Of a stretch of DNA of 64,000 nt, positions 51,674 to 61,286 are shown piece after piece. Each line of letters opens with the position of its first letter. The first letter of the stretch is position 1. Below the pieces are notes generated by a model. It saw nothing but the letters and a program-made list of their open reading frames with translations. It had not been told where the DNA came from and searched no databases. A program made the position numbers and the translations under genes. The DNA lies in contig CAKQRE010000006.1 of the NCBI GenBank assembly GCA_934271265.1, forward strand, positions 1 to 64,000, given 5' to 3'. The stretch comes from an uncultured Clostridia bacterium. Lineage in GTDB: Bacteria; Bacillota; Clostridia; Christensenellales; Borkfalkiaceae.

Positions 51674-53340
51674 TTCAGTTTTCGAAATTTTATACCCCCG
51701 TATCCCTGTGGGACGGGTTCGACGCCGACCTTCCCCTTCAGCCGACGAAGCTGAGCGAGATGAGATACGACTCGATCTATTACGGCGAATATTGCTTTTC
51801 CGGCAGAAAGACGAAAAAGGGCAGAGTTCGCATTTACGGAGCGCTCGTCGTTCCGGACGACGGGAACAAGCACGACGCCGTGCTGTTTATTCACGATATC
51901 TCCGAACGTTTCGATTACGACGCGATCAACGAATACGTGAAACTCGGCTATGCCGTTTTGACCGTCGATCTGTACGGGAGAAGGGAAGGTTGCGAGCATT
52001 ATACCGTATATCCGGAAGACGTTTCTTACGCCAATTACGAAACGCGCGGCAGAGCGATGGACTACGTGGATCGCAGCGCGAAAGAAACGAGCTGGTACGA
52101 ATGGGTCGCCGTCGAAAAATATGCTCTTCGTTTTCTGAGAAGTCTGGATAACGTCGGACGGATCGGTATATTGTCGGTAAAAAACGGCGCAAACATCGCA
52201 TGGCAACTTGCGGCGACGGAAGACGATATTTCGGCAAGCGTTATGATGTTCGGCGCGGGCTGGGCGGCATATCACGGGATCCCGCGTTATTCCGAGAAAG
52301 ATATCGACATGGATGAGGAGAGAAGAAAATTCATCGCCGCGGTCGACGCGCATGCCTATGCCCAATACGCAAAGTGCCCAATCCTTTATCTTTCCTCCAC
52401 CAACAATGCGAATTTCGACTGCGACCGTGCATGCGACACCCTTTCGAGGATCAATCCGCAGACGAAATACTATTTTAATTTCGCTCCGTCGTACGGCGTT
52501 TATCTCGATACCTACTGTAAAAAAGACATCGAACTCTTTTACGACTATTATCTGCGCGACGGGAAAGAAATTTTCCCCGCCTGTCCGGACGTAACGGCGG
52601 AACAGGACGGCAACTATCTTACGCTCACGCTGAAATTCGACGAATCGCAGAAAGTCGCGGAATGCAAACTCTACGTAAACGAAGGCGTGATCGAGCCTGC
52701 TCTCAGAAACTGGTACGCGTGCGAAGAGACGGCGTCTTCGGAGGGGGAGAAAAAATTCGAATATCTGATCGGCGGCAATGCGAAACAGATCTTCGCGTTT
52801 GCGGTCGTGAGATATCAAAGCGGTTTTTCCGTCAGCTCCCGGATCGTCTGCAAAAAGATCGGGGAAGTTGTCTCCCGCAGGGCGAACATCATTTATTCGA
52901 GCCGCAACGGTCTCGAAGGGATCGCCTTTTACGATAAAAACGCCACGGATAAAAACATCTTCGTTTCTCCGTCCGAGTTTATCCAGCTCGTGGAGGGACC
53001 GGGCGGCATTTACGGCGCTTATTCGCAGTGCGGGCTTATTTCGTATAAATTCGGCGAACCCGGTTGTTCGTTCAACGAAAATTCCATATTGAAAACGGAC
53101 GTTTACTGTGCGGAATTCTGCGTGCTTCGCCTCGTTCTGATGGCGAAAACGGAAAACGGGATCGGCGAGTTTTCATATGTGACGGAGATCAAACTGCGTA
53201 ATATCTGGCAGAACGTGATCGTGAACGCCGTCGATTTCAAAACGGCGGACGGCATGGGGATCCGAAAATTCGAGAACGTTTTCGCGCTCCGGATCGAATC
53301 GGACAGCAAGTTTGCCGTCAATAATATTCTATTGATCTGA
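51670..53340 (+). CDS. alpha/beta-hydrolase fold protein lacking its catalytic residues
   Basis: A 556-aa protein. About residues 1-310 follow the acetyl-xylan-esterase-like alpha/beta hydrolase plan: VLFIHDISERFDYD, VLTVDLYGRREG, then RIGILSVKNGANIAWQ at the nucleophile elbow. The expected G-x-S-x-G is replaced there; Lys stands where Ser should be. The usual C-terminal His region reads FAPSYGVYLD with no His. It therefore looks like a pseudoenzyme. Residues about 310-556 form beta-rich domains of unknown type. There is no signal peptide, so it is cytoplasmic. I chose the ATG at 51670 with CAGGAG upstream. lepB follows 15 bp later. Confidence 0.65.
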   Translation: MIQFSKFYTPVSLWDGFDADLPLQPTKLSEMRYDSIYYGEYCFSGRKTKKGRVRIYGALVVPDDGNKHDAVLFIHDISERFDYDAINEYVKLGYAVLTVDLYGRREGCEHYTVYPEDVSYANYETRGRAMDYVDRSAKETSWYEWVAVEKYALRFLRSLDNVGRIGILSVKNGANIAWQLAATEDDISASVMMFGAGWAAYHGIPRYSEKDIDMDEERRKFIAAVDAHAYAQYAKCPILYLSSTNNANFDCDRACDTLSRINPQTKYYFNFAPSYGVYLDTYCKKDIELFYDYYLRDGKEIFPACPDVTAEQDGNYLTLTLKFDESQKVAECKLYVNEGVIEPALRNWYACEETASSEGEKKFEYLIGGNAKQIFAFAVVRYQSGFSVSSRIVCKKIGEVVSRRANIIYSSRNGLEGIAFYDKNATDKNIFVSPSEFIQLVEGPGGIYGAYSQCGLISYKFGEPGCSFNENSILKTDVYCAEFCVLRLVLMAKTENGIGEFSYVTEIKLRNIWQNVIVNAVDFKTADGMGIRKFENVFALRIESDSKFAVNNILLI

Positions 53341-53355
53341 AGGGGCTGGCAAAGA

Positions 53356-53958
53356 ATGAGCGAAATTACTTTCGACAGATCTCTCCTTCTCGGACAGAAA
53401 AAAAACGACCGCGCGGACAGAATGCTTGACGTGCTTCTTACCGTCGTGCTCGTTCTGCTGGTGTTCGTGTTGTTTGTAAAGGTCTTCTGGTTCGAGCCTG
53501 TCACGGTCGACGGAAAATCGATGAACATGACGATCGAGGACGGAGATCTGCTCGTGATGGACAAACTTTCCTCTTATTCTTACGGCGACATCGTGATCGT
53601 AAAAATAAGCGAAAACACGAATTACGTGAAGCGGATCATCGGTATGCCGGGAGACACGATCAGAAACGACGAACAGGGCAGGGTGCACAGAATTTCGTCG
53701 GACGGTACGGAAACGATCCTGGACGAGCCTTACGCTTATTTCGATCCCGAACTCGGGAACGGTACCTATCTCAGGGGAACGGGTCTTTTTTCCTACACTC
53801 TGGCGGACGACGAAATTTTCGTCATGGGAGACAACCGCTACCACAGCCAGGACGGGCGAGCGCTCGGACCGATGAAAACTTCCGCCGTGATGGGCGTCGT
53901 GCATCAGTGGGTCGTGGATCAGCGTTATCGGCTGCAATGGCTTTACAAATACATCTGA
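53356..53958 (+). CDS. lepB: type I signal peptidase (Ser-Lys type)
   Basis: A 200-aa general signal peptidase. One N-terminal membrane segment (about residues 24-46) is followed by the catalytic Ser in GKSMNMTIEDGD (about 55-66; the usual P after M is N), the catalytic Lys in YVKRIIGMPGD, and the GDNRYHSQDGR box. This bacterial Ser-Lys type differs from the Ser-His SipW-like enzyme at 2081, so the organism keeps separate export processing routes. Confidence 0.96.
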   Translation: MSEITFDRSLLLGQKKNDRADRMLDVLLTVVLVLLVFVLFVKVFWFEPVTVDGKSMNMTIEDGDLLVMDKLSSYSYGDIVIVKISENTNYVKRIIGMPGDTIRNDEQGRVHRISSDGTETILDEPYAYFDPELGNGTYLRGTGLFSYTLADDEIFVMGDNRYHSQDGRALGPMKTSAVMGVVHQWVVDQRYRLQWLYKYI

Positions 53959-54019
53959 AAATCGCGGCGGGCTTCGCTTTCGGAGAAAACGGAAGGAAGA
54001 ACGGCGATCGGAGAAAAAT

Positions 54020-54592
54020 ATGACGAATTTATACGAAGACGGCGATTACGAAAACGCCTTAAAGCAAAAAAACAGGATGAAACTCATCTATTTCATCGTG
54101 CTCGGGATCGGGCTTGCCGCATGCGCTGCGGTATATGTGCTCTTTCTGCAACTTCCGTACCAGTCGACGGATGCGATCAAGGGACAGAAGAATCTGTATC
54201 TCTTTCTCGAAGGACTGTTCTCCTTTCTGATCGCAGCGTTTTCTTTCGTGTTCCTCGGGATCCCTTTCAAACGGGCGAGTGCGTATTACGGACTTTTAAA
54301 CGATATCCGCACGGGGCAGAAACAGAAAAACATGAGCACTTTTTTATCGAACGAAGAAGATATCGAAACGGTCAGAAACGTTGATTTCCGGGTGATGATC
54401 GTGCTGGAGTGGTCGGATAAAACGCAGGAATATATGCGCCGCCACGTGCTTGTCGATAAAGAAAAACCGATGCCGGAGCTCAATAACGGAGATATTATTA
54501 CTTACGTTACGCACGCGAACGTTCTTCTTTCTTACGGGTTAAAATCGGAAGAAGACGTTTTCGAGGCGTTCGAGGAAGATAAAAAACATTGA
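54020..54592 (+). CDS. hypothetical protein with two membrane segments
   Basis: A 190-aa protein. Membrane segments lie near residues 21-44 and 63-84, after a short acidic N-terminus. A cytoplasmic C-terminal domain of about 100 residues follows (VDFRVMIVLEWSDKTQEYMRRHVLVDKE, NGDIITYVTHANVLLSYG), and the end is acidic. No family is recognised. It lies 61 bp after lepB and 24 bp before pepF on the same strand. The C-terminal strand pattern could be a small beta barrel, but nothing more can be said. Confidence 0.65.
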   Translation: MTNLYEDGDYENALKQKNRMKLIYFIVLGIGLAACAAVYVLFLQLPYQSTDAIKGQKNLYLFLEGLFSFLIAAFSFVFLGIPFKRASAYYGLLNDIRTGQKQKNMSTFLSNEEDIETVRNVDFRVMIVLEWSDKTQEYMRRHVLVDKEKPMPELNNGDIITYVTHANVLLSYGLKSEEDVFEAFEEDKKH

Positions 54593-54616
54593 TCTATTGA
54601 AAAGGAGAAAACGACT

Positions 54617-56392
54617 ATGCCGATGAAAAGAAGCGAAGTAAAAGAAGAGTATAAGTGGAAGATGACGGACATATTTTCTTCCCAGGAAGAGTTTGACAAG
54701 CTTTTTGCCGAAGTGTCCGAAAAAATCGATTTCGGTAAGTACGAAGGAAAACTTTCCGACAAGAAAACACTTCTGAAATGCCTGAAGGAAATGGACGAAA
54801 CGGAGACCTCTCTCGAAAAAATGGACGTGTATGCGTATATGCTGAAAGACCTCGATACGAGGGATTCTTCCGCGGCTGCGCTTTTGTCCAGAGTGGAGAA
54901 TCTCCTTGTTCGTTATTCTTCCGGCGTTTCTTTTATTACGCCGGAACTGACGGCGCTTCCCGACGAAACGCTGAAAGAGATCATCGCGGATCCCGATTTT
55001 TCTGATTACGATTATATGCTTTCCTGCCTGCTCAAAGAAAAACCGCACGTGCTTTCCAAGGAATGCGAAAACCTTCTCGCGCTCGGCGGGCAGGTGTTCA
55101 GCGGTTTTCACGATATCTTCTCCATGATCAACAATGCGGATCTTCCGTTCCCGGAGATCGAAGTGGACGGGAAAAAGGTCACTGTGTCTCACGGTATGTA
55201 CGGCGTGCTTTTGCAGTCGGAAAACAGAGCGGTGAGAGAAAAGGCGTTCAAAGCGTACTATAAAGCGTTCATTTCCCTGATCAATACCATTTCCGCGACT
55301 TATATCGGCAACGTGAATACGGACGTATACCTCGCGCGCGCCCGCAAATACGGAAGTTGTCTCGAAAAGGCTCTTTCGCAGGAGGACGTGGAACCCGCCG
55401 TTTACGAAAATCTTCTCGAAAGCGTGGAAGAAGGGCTTCCCGTGCTTCATCGTTATATAAAGGACAGAAAGGATATTCTCGGCGTAGAGGAACTTCATAT
55501 GTACGACGTTTACACGCCGCTCGTCGAAAATACGGATATCAGTCTTTCCTATGAAGAGGCTTTTAAACTCGTAAAGAAAGGACTTGCTCCTTTGGGCGAG
55601 GAATACGGAAAACTTCTTCAGAGAGCGCATGACGAAGGCTGGATCGACGTGGAAGAAACGGAAGGGAAGAGAAGCGGCGCATACAGCATCGACGTTTACG
55701 GTATGCCGCACCCCTACGTGCTTCTGAATTATCAGAAAACCAGTCACGACGTGTTTACCATCGCGCACGAACTCGGGCATTCCATGCACTCCTATCATTC
55801 GGACAAGTATCAGCCGAAGGCGAAAGCGAGCTACAAGATCTTTGTGGCGGAAGTCGCTTCGACGGTGAACGAAGTTCTTCTTCTGAAATACCTCCTTAAA
55901 AATTCGGATGACAAAAAGCTGAAGAAATACCTTTGCTCTTACTATATGGATATGATCCGCACCACGCTTTTCCGTCAGACGATGTTTGCGGAATTCGAAT
56001 ATCTCGCGCACGACGCTGCGGAGAAGGGCGTTCCGCTCACGAAAGATTACCTGAACGGAAAATATCTTGAACTCAACAAAAAGTATTACGGCAACGATAT
56101 CGTTTCCGACGATGAGATCGCATACGAATGGGCGCGTATTCCTCATTTCTACACATCCTTCTACGTATATAAGTACGCGACGGGTATCATCAGCGCGATC
56201 AGCATCGCCGAGAGGATCTATCAGGAAGGAAAGCCTGCGGTAGACGATTATTTCAGATTCCTTTCTTCCGGCGGATCGGACAGCCCCGTGAATCTTCTCA
56301 AGCTTGCCGGCGTGGATCTCACGAAGAAGGACGCCTTCAAGCGGGCTATGGATTCTTTCCGTTCCACGCTTGACGAATTTGAGAATCTGTGA
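54617..56392 (+). CDS. pepF: oligoendopeptidase F
   Basis: A 591-aa M3B metallopeptidase that degrades short cytoplasmic peptides; the length is normal. The zinc motif HELGHSMHS is at about residues 386-394, followed by the conserved E in FVAEVASTVNE that supplies the third ligand. The C-terminal catalytic region has YSFYVYKYATGI-like and SGGSDSP elements. AAAGGAG lies 9 nt before the ATG. Confidence 0.96.
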   Translation: MPMKRSEVKEEYKWKMTDIFSSQEEFDKLFAEVSEKIDFGKYEGKLSDKKTLLKCLKEMDETETSLEKMDVYAYMLKDLDTRDSSAAALLSRVENLLVRYSSGVSFITPELTALPDETLKEIIADPDFSDYDYMLSCLLKEKPHVLSKECENLLALGGQVFSGFHDIFSMINNADLPFPEIEVDGKKVTVSHGMYGVLLQSENRAVREKAFKAYYKAFISLINTISATYIGNVNTDVYLARARKYGSCLEKALSQEDVEPAVYENLLESVEEGLPVLHRYIKDRKDILGVEELHMYDVYTPLVENTDISLSYEEAFKLVKKGLAPLGEEYGKLLQRAHDEGWIDVEETEGKRSGAYSIDVYGMPHPYVLLNYQKTSHDVFTIAHELGHSMHSYHSDKYQPKAKASYKIFVAEVASTVNEVLLLKYLLKNSDDKKLKKYLCSYYMDMIRTTLFRQTMFAEFEYLAHDAAEKGVPLTKDYLNGKYLELNKKYYGNDIVSDDEIAYEWARIPHFYTSFYVYKYATGIISAISIAERIYQEGKPAVDDYFRFLSSGGSDSPVNLLKLAGVDLTKKDAFKRAMDSFRSTLDEFENL

Positions 56393-56456
56393 TCGGTCCC
56401 GTAAAACGTAATTATCTAAAAAAACGCAGATAAAATCTTATAAAAGGAAGATTATT

Positions 56457-57941
56457 ATGCCTCGTGCGAACGGCAATGAAATGCCACATAACATAGAAGC
56501 GGAACAAGCCGTTCTCGGTTCGATCCTGATCGACGGCGAGTTGCAGGGCGACATTATACCAAGCCTTAAAGAAAGCGATTTCTATCCGGAATCGCACAAG
56601 CTGATTTTCGAAGCGATGGTTTCGATCAATGCGAAAAACCAGCCGGTCGACCTCGTGACGCTTGCGGACGCTCTCGAAAAAAATTCGACGCTTGAGCGGG
56701 CGGGCGGGATCGATTATTTGTCCGATCTCACGAGGATCACCCCTTCTTCGGCGAACTACAGATACTATCTCGATATTGTACAGAGAGACGGTACGCTCCG
56801 GAAGCTGATACGCGCGGCGCAGAATATCATTACCGAATGTCGCGATTCGGACAATCAGAGGGAATCTCTTGCTTTTGCCGAAAAGAGCGTTTACGATATC
56901 TCCGAGCAGCAGGATAAGAGCAATCTCGAAAACATTACGACAAAACTTGAGGGTATTCTCGGTAAATTCGAAAGTATTCAGAAAGATAAAAATTTCGTTC
57001 AGGGGTTGAAAACGGGTTTTACCGGGCTTGACAATCTTACGAACGGGTTACACAAAGGAAATCTCGTCATTCTCGCGGCGAGACCGTCCATCGGTAAAAC
57101 GACGCTCGCGATGAACATCGTGGAAAACGTCGCTATCAAGGAAAACGCCGTTTGCGCCGTGTTTGCCCTCGAAATGACGAAGGAAGAACTTGCGCAGAGG
57201 ATGCTTTGCTCGGTCGCAAACGTTTCGGGTCAGGACGCATTGAAGGCGAAATTGCAGGAAGAGGACTGGGAAAAACTCTGGGCGGCGAGCAATGTGCTCC
57301 GCAATACGAAGATTTTTGTGGACGATACTTCCATGACGACTTGTCCCGAGATCCTCTCCAAATGTCGCAGGCTTAAAAGCACACAGGGGAAACTCGATCT
57401 CATCGTGGTCGACCATATTCAGTTGATGAACGCCGTAAAGCAGAGCGATTCGAGGCAACAGGAAGTGACGGAGATCTCCCGAAGCCTGAAAATGATCGCA
57501 AAGGAACTCGATGTTCCCGTACTCGCGCTTTCTCAGCTTTCCCGTATGATCACGTCGAGAAAAGGGCAGAGACCTCAGCTTTCCGACCTGCGCGAATCGG
57601 GCGCGATCGAACAGGACGCCGATATCGTTATGTTCATTCACCGTCCGGACAAAGCGGCGGAAGAAAAAGAGATCGAACAGGGCAAGGTGAAGAAGAACGT
57701 TGCGGAGATCATTCTTGCGAAGAACAGAGCCGGGCAGTGCGATTCTTTCGAACTTCTCTTTAAAGGCGAACAGTCGAAATTTATCAATATGCCGGCGAGT
57801 TATATCGACGATTCTCAGATCCCCGGCGGAAACCGCCGTCGCGAGAAAGAATATCCGGCAGACGAACCCGCCGAACCGCAGGACGATTTCGTGCCCGTTC
57901 CGCCGGAAGAATCGGAAAACATCGACGATATTTTCGGCTGA
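56457..57941 (+). CDS. dnaB: replicative DNA helicase DnaB
   Basis: A 494-aa hexameric helicase. The N-terminal domain begins PHNIEAEQAVLGSILID; a linker helix and RecA-like domain follow with Walker A ARPSIGKTTLAMNI (about residues 203-216), FALEMTKEEL, Walker B LIVVDHIQLM, SQLSR and DLRESGAIEQDAD (arginine finger region). The C-terminal tail is acidic and Pro-rich, longer than in Bacillus DnaC. The rplI usually beside it is not present. Confidence 0.97.
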   Translation: MPRANGNEMPHNIEAEQAVLGSILIDGELQGDIIPSLKESDFYPESHKLIFEAMVSINAKNQPVDLVTLADALEKNSTLERAGGIDYLSDLTRITPSSANYRYYLDIVQRDGTLRKLIRAAQNIITECRDSDNQRESLAFAEKSVYDISEQQDKSNLENITTKLEGILGKFESIQKDKNFVQGLKTGFTGLDNLTNGLHKGNLVILAARPSIGKTTLAMNIVENVAIKENAVCAVFALEMTKEELAQRMLCSVANVSGQDALKAKLQEEDWEKLWAASNVLRNTKIFVDDTSMTTCPEILSKCRRLKSTQGKLDLIVVDHIQLMNAVKQSDSRQQEVTEISRSLKMIAKELDVPVLALSQLSRMITSRKGQRPQLSDLRESGAIEQDADIVMFIHRPDKAAEEKEIEQGKVKKNVAEIILAKNRAGQCDSFELLFKGEQSKFINMPASYIDDSQIPGGNRRREKEYPADEPAEPQDDFVPVPPEESENIDDIFG

Positions 57942-57967
57942 GAATATGGTGGCGGGCAGAAACGATC

Positions 57968-58963
57968 ATGAATACGGAAGTTTTAAAAATCAACGATAGA
58001 TCCTTGGATCTTGCAAGGAATTACATTTTAAAGAACGAGCTTGTCGGCTTTCCCACGGAAACGGTTTACGGGCTCGGAGCGATCGCTTATTCCGACGAGG
58101 CGGTAAAGAAGATCTACGAGGCGAAGGGCAGACCTGCCGACAATCCTCTGATCGTCCACGTGCATAAAGATTACGACGTGGAAAAACTTGTGTGCGTCGA
58201 TCACGACTACGTTTATAAACTGCGGGAAGCGTTTCTTCCCGGGCCGTTGACGATGGTTTACAGGAGCAAAGGGCTGATCAGTCCCGTCGCTACCTGCGGG
58301 CTCGACACCGTAGGGATCCGCATCCCGTCTCATCCGGGGGCGCAGGAGTTTCTGAAAGCCGTGAACGTGCCCGTTGCGGCGCCTTCGGCTAACGTTTCCA
58401 AACACACGAGCCCCGTTACGGCATGGCACGTGTATGAAGACCTGAACGGAAAGATCCCTTTGATTCTCGACGGCGGGCAGTGCACGGGCGGTATCGAAAG
58501 CACCGTTCTCGACGTGACGACGGATACGCCGATCATATTGCGAAGCGGGCTCGTTACGGCGGATATGATTACGAAAGTGGTAGGGAAATGCCTTTATTCC
58601 GCAAATAAACCGACGGATAAGATACGCGCCCCCGGAATGAAATATCGCCATTACTGCCCGAAATGCGAAACGGCGTTATTTGAAAGATCCGATATCGCAA
58701 AAGCGCAGGCTTTATACGACGAATCCCTTGCCGAGGGCAAAAAACCTTATTTCATGTGCGACGAAGAGATGGCGGAAAAAGTAAACGGAAACATTCTGTC
58801 TCTCGGAAAAACGGCGGAAGAGATCGCTTTTCATCTTTACGACAAGCTGCACGAGGCGGAAGAAAAAGCCGATATCGTCATTGCGTTCGTTGTGGATACG
58901 GGAAGCGACGTAGACGTCGGCGTGATGAACAGGCTTTCGAAAGCATGCAAAAAAATCGACTGA
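57968..58963 (+). CDS. tsaC: L-threonylcarbamoyladenylate synthase (Sua5 type)
   Basis: A 331-aa protein for tRNA t6A synthesis. The YrdC domain (about residues 10-200) shows VGFPTETVYGLGA, KGRPADNPL, LPGPLTMVY and PSANVSKHTSP; the C-terminal Sua5 domain (about 215-331) closes with RAPGMKYRHYCPK. The presence of both domains makes it Sua5 rather than the short TsaC. The ribosome binding site is weak. The gene is 26 bp after dnaB. Confidence 0.93.
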   Translation: MNTEVLKINDRSLDLARNYILKNELVGFPTETVYGLGAIAYSDEAVKKIYEAKGRPADNPLIVHVHKDYDVEKLVCVDHDYVYKLREAFLPGPLTMVYRSKGLISPVATCGLDTVGIRIPSHPGAQEFLKAVNVPVAAPSANVSKHTSPVTAWHVYEDLNGKIPLILDGGQCTGGIESTVLDVTTDTPIILRSGLVTADMITKVVGKCLYSANKPTDKIRAPGMKYRHYCPKCETALFERSDIAKAQALYDESLAEGKKPYFMCDEEMAEKVNGNILSLGKTAEEIAFHLYDKLHEAEEKADIVIAFVVDTGSDVDVGVMNRLSKACKKID

Positions 58964-59045
58964 AAAACTCAAGATAAAATAACGAATTTTAAAATGTTTT
59001 ATGCGTTGTGCAATCGTTTTTTACGCGCGGCGCGAGGAGAATAAA

Positions 59046-59501
59046 ATGAAAATCGCTGTCGGATGCGACCATGCGGGGATCCACCTGAAACCCTTGCTGA
59101 TCGATTACTTGGAAAAGAACGGGATCGGTTATACCGATTTCGGAACCAAAACGGAAGATTCCTGCAACTATGCGGAATACGGAGCGAAAGTGGCGGAGGA
59201 AGTTGCCGCGGGCAATTACGACTTCGGCATTCTGATCTGCGGAACGGGGATCGGCATGAGTATCGTCGCGAATAAGGTGCCTGGGATCCGCTGCGCGCAT
59301 TGTACGGACGAGTTTTCCGCACGCGCCACGAGAATGCACAACGACGCGAACGTTCTCGCCTGCGGTGAAAGGATCACGGGTCCCGGCGTGTTTCTCGATA
59401 TCGTGAAGGCTTTTCTCTCAACTCCGTTCGAGGGGGGAAGACACCTTGCGAGGATCGCGAAGATCACCGAAACGGAAGAAAAATATTCCGTGAAGAAGTA
59501 A
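59046..59501 (+). CDS. rpiB: ribose-5-phosphate isomerase B
   Basis: A 151-aa sugar isomerase of the RpiB/LacAB family that interconverts ribose 5-phosphate and ribulose 5-phosphate. The start MKIAVGCDHAG is typical; the catalytic Cys is in GILICGTGIGMSI (about residues 62-74), and the conserved RMHNDANVLACGER region follows. I chose the ATG at 59046, 6 nt after GGAG. The gap to upp (130 bp) holds one GC-rich hairpin (CCGGG...CCCGG) of uncertain role. Confidence 0.95.
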   Translation: MKIAVGCDHAGIHLKPLLIDYLEKNGIGYTDFGTKTEDSCNYAEYGAKVAEEVAAGNYDFGILICGTGIGMSIVANKVPGIRCAHCTDEFSARATRMHNDANVLACGERITGPGVFLDIVKAFLSTPFEGGRHLARIAKITETEEKYSVKK

Positions 59502-59629
59502 GCGGAACCAAAAAGCCGTATCCGGTCGAAACTTTTTTCGGATCGGTGCGATACCAACGAATCGGATAACGGTGTCCGGGGGCACCCGGATCTTTCATCA
59601 TTTAAATAAGGATAACAAAGGAGTTACTT

Positions 59630-60259
59630 ATGGGAAATTTACACGTATTGAATCATCCGCTCATTCAGCACAAAGTGTCTATGATGAGAATGACGACGAC
59701 AAGCACAAAAGATTTCAGAGCGCTTGCGGAAGAGATCTCTCTTCTGATGGCATACGAAGTCACGAGAGACCTTCCCCTGAAGGAAGAGGAGATCGAAACT
59801 CCTATCTGCCGCACGAAAGCCAATTTCGTTGCGGGAAGAAGCATCGGGGTCGTTCCCATCCTTCGCGCGGGGCTCGGTATGGTGAACGGTATCCTGACCC
59901 TCGTTCCCAATGCGAAAGTGGGGCATATCGGTTTGTATCGCGATCCGAACACCCATAAACCGGTCGAATATTACTGCAAACTTCCCGTGGACGCCGATCA
60001 GAGAACGCTTATCGTGGTAGACCCGATGCTCGCGACGGGCGGCAGCGCGGTGGCTGCGATCCGTTTTCTGAAAGATCGCGGATGCAAAGATATCAAGCTG
60101 ATGAACCTGATCGCGGCTCCGGAAGGGGTGAAGGCGGTCATGGCGGCGCACCCGGACGTCGATATCTACGTTGCGGCGCTGGACGAGAAGCTCAACGAAA
60201 ACGCCTATATCGTTCCCGGACTCGGCGATGCCGGAGACAGGCTGTTCGGTACGAAATAA
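59630..60259 (+). CDS. upp: uracil phosphoribosyltransferase
   Basis: A 209-aa salvage enzyme that makes UMP from uracil and PRPP; the length is exactly typical. Motifs are [12 protein letters not shown] near the start, [12 protein letters not shown], and the PRPP loop [11 protein letters not shown] (about residues 130-140), with [10 protein letters not shown] at the end binding uracil. AAAGGAG precedes the ATG. The gene commonly sits near rpiB in Bacillota, as here. Confidence 0.97.
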   Translation: MGNLHVLNHPLIQHKVSMMRMTTTSTKDFRALAEEISLLMAYEVTRDLPLKEEEIETPICRTKANFVAGRSIGVVPILRAGLGMVNGILTLVPNAKVGHIGLYRDPNTHKPVEYYCKLPVDADQRTLIVVDPMLATGGSAVAAIRFLKDRGCKDIKLMNLIAAPEGVKAVMAAHPDVDIYVAALDEKLNENAYIVPGLGDAGDRLFGTK

Positions 60260-60329
60260 TCGTCGGAAATCCGTTTGTTTTTCGGTGAGCGAAAAAAGGA
60301 TCCGGAAACATCAATTCAAGGGGCAAAAC

Positions 60330-61208
60330 ATGAATCAGAAAATCAAAAAAGCAGTTATTCCCGTGGCGGGTTACGGCACGAGGTTTTTACCTTTCACCAA
60401 AGCCGTTCCGAAGCCGCTTCTTCCCATTCTCAATAAGCCGGCATTGCAGATCATTTCCGAAGAAGTGGTAAAAAGCGGCATCACCGATATTCTGTTTATC
60501 GTAGGATACAAAAAGGACGTGTTGGAAAGCCATTTCCTTCCCGCGCCGGAACTTGAAAAAATGCTGACCGAAAAGGGAAAAACCGATTACCTGAAGGAAA
60601 TCAGATATCCCGAAACGATGGCGAATTTCACCTTCAAAATCCAGACGGAACAGAACGGCACGGCGAGCGCGATCGGGCTTGCGGAGGAATTTACCGCGGG
60701 CGAACCCTTTGCCGTTCTCTTCGGAGACGACGTGATGTACAATGCCGGCAGACCGGTCATCGGTCAGCTGTGCGACGTTTACGAAAAATACGGTAAAACG
60801 GTGATCGGATGCAAGCGCGTCAGTATGGACGTGATCTCCAAATACGCTTCCATCGAATACGACAAAGTCGAGGAAGACAACGTTTTCCGCATGACGAAAG
60901 TGACGGAAAAACCGAAGAGGGAGGAAGCGAAGAGCGATCTTGCCCCTTTAGGCAGATACGTATGTTCTCCCGATATTTTCGATATCATCCGCGGGCTGAA
61001 AACGGGCGCGAACGGGGAGTATCAGTTTACCGACGCCCTTGATATCCAGTCGAGACAGTCGGGCGCGCTCGCGTACGTGTTCGAAGGGACCCGTTACGAC
61101 ATGGGCGACCGTCTCGGTTATCTGAAGGCGAATATCGAATACGGGCTCAGAGACGATGAGCTCGGAAGCAAGCTGAAAGAATACCTGAAAGAACTGATCG
61201 CGGACTGA
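60330..61208 (+). CDS. galU: UTP-glucose-1-phosphate uridylyltransferase
   Basis: A 292-aa nucleotidyltransferase that makes UDP-glucose for envelope polysaccharides. The nucleotide motif is IPVAGYGTRFLPFTKAVPK (about residues 10-28), with FGDDVMY, GEYQFTDAL and RYDMGDRLGYLKAN. The ATG at 60330 with AAGGGG upstream gives the standard N-terminus; an earlier in-frame start would lie within upp. clpC follows after 78 bp. Confidence 0.96.
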   Translation: MNQKIKKAVIPVAGYGTRFLPFTKAVPKPLLPILNKPALQIISEEVVKSGITDILFIVGYKKDVLESHFLPAPELEKMLTEKGKTDYLKEIRYPETMANFTFKIQTEQNGTASAIGLAEEFTAGEPFAVLFGDDVMYNAGRPVIGQLCDVYEKYGKTVIGCKRVSMDVISKYASIEYDKVEEDNVFRMTKVTEKPKREEAKSDLAPLGRYVCSPDIFDIIRGLKTGANGEYQFTDALDIQSRQSGALAYVFEGTRYDMGDRLGYLKANIEYGLRDDELGSKLKEYLKELIAD

Positions 61209-61286
61209 AACTTATCAAAGTTTCTGCCGCGAAGGTCGGAAGGCAGGCGGAATATCCGTCGGCGTTTCTTCTCAATATTGTGAAAT

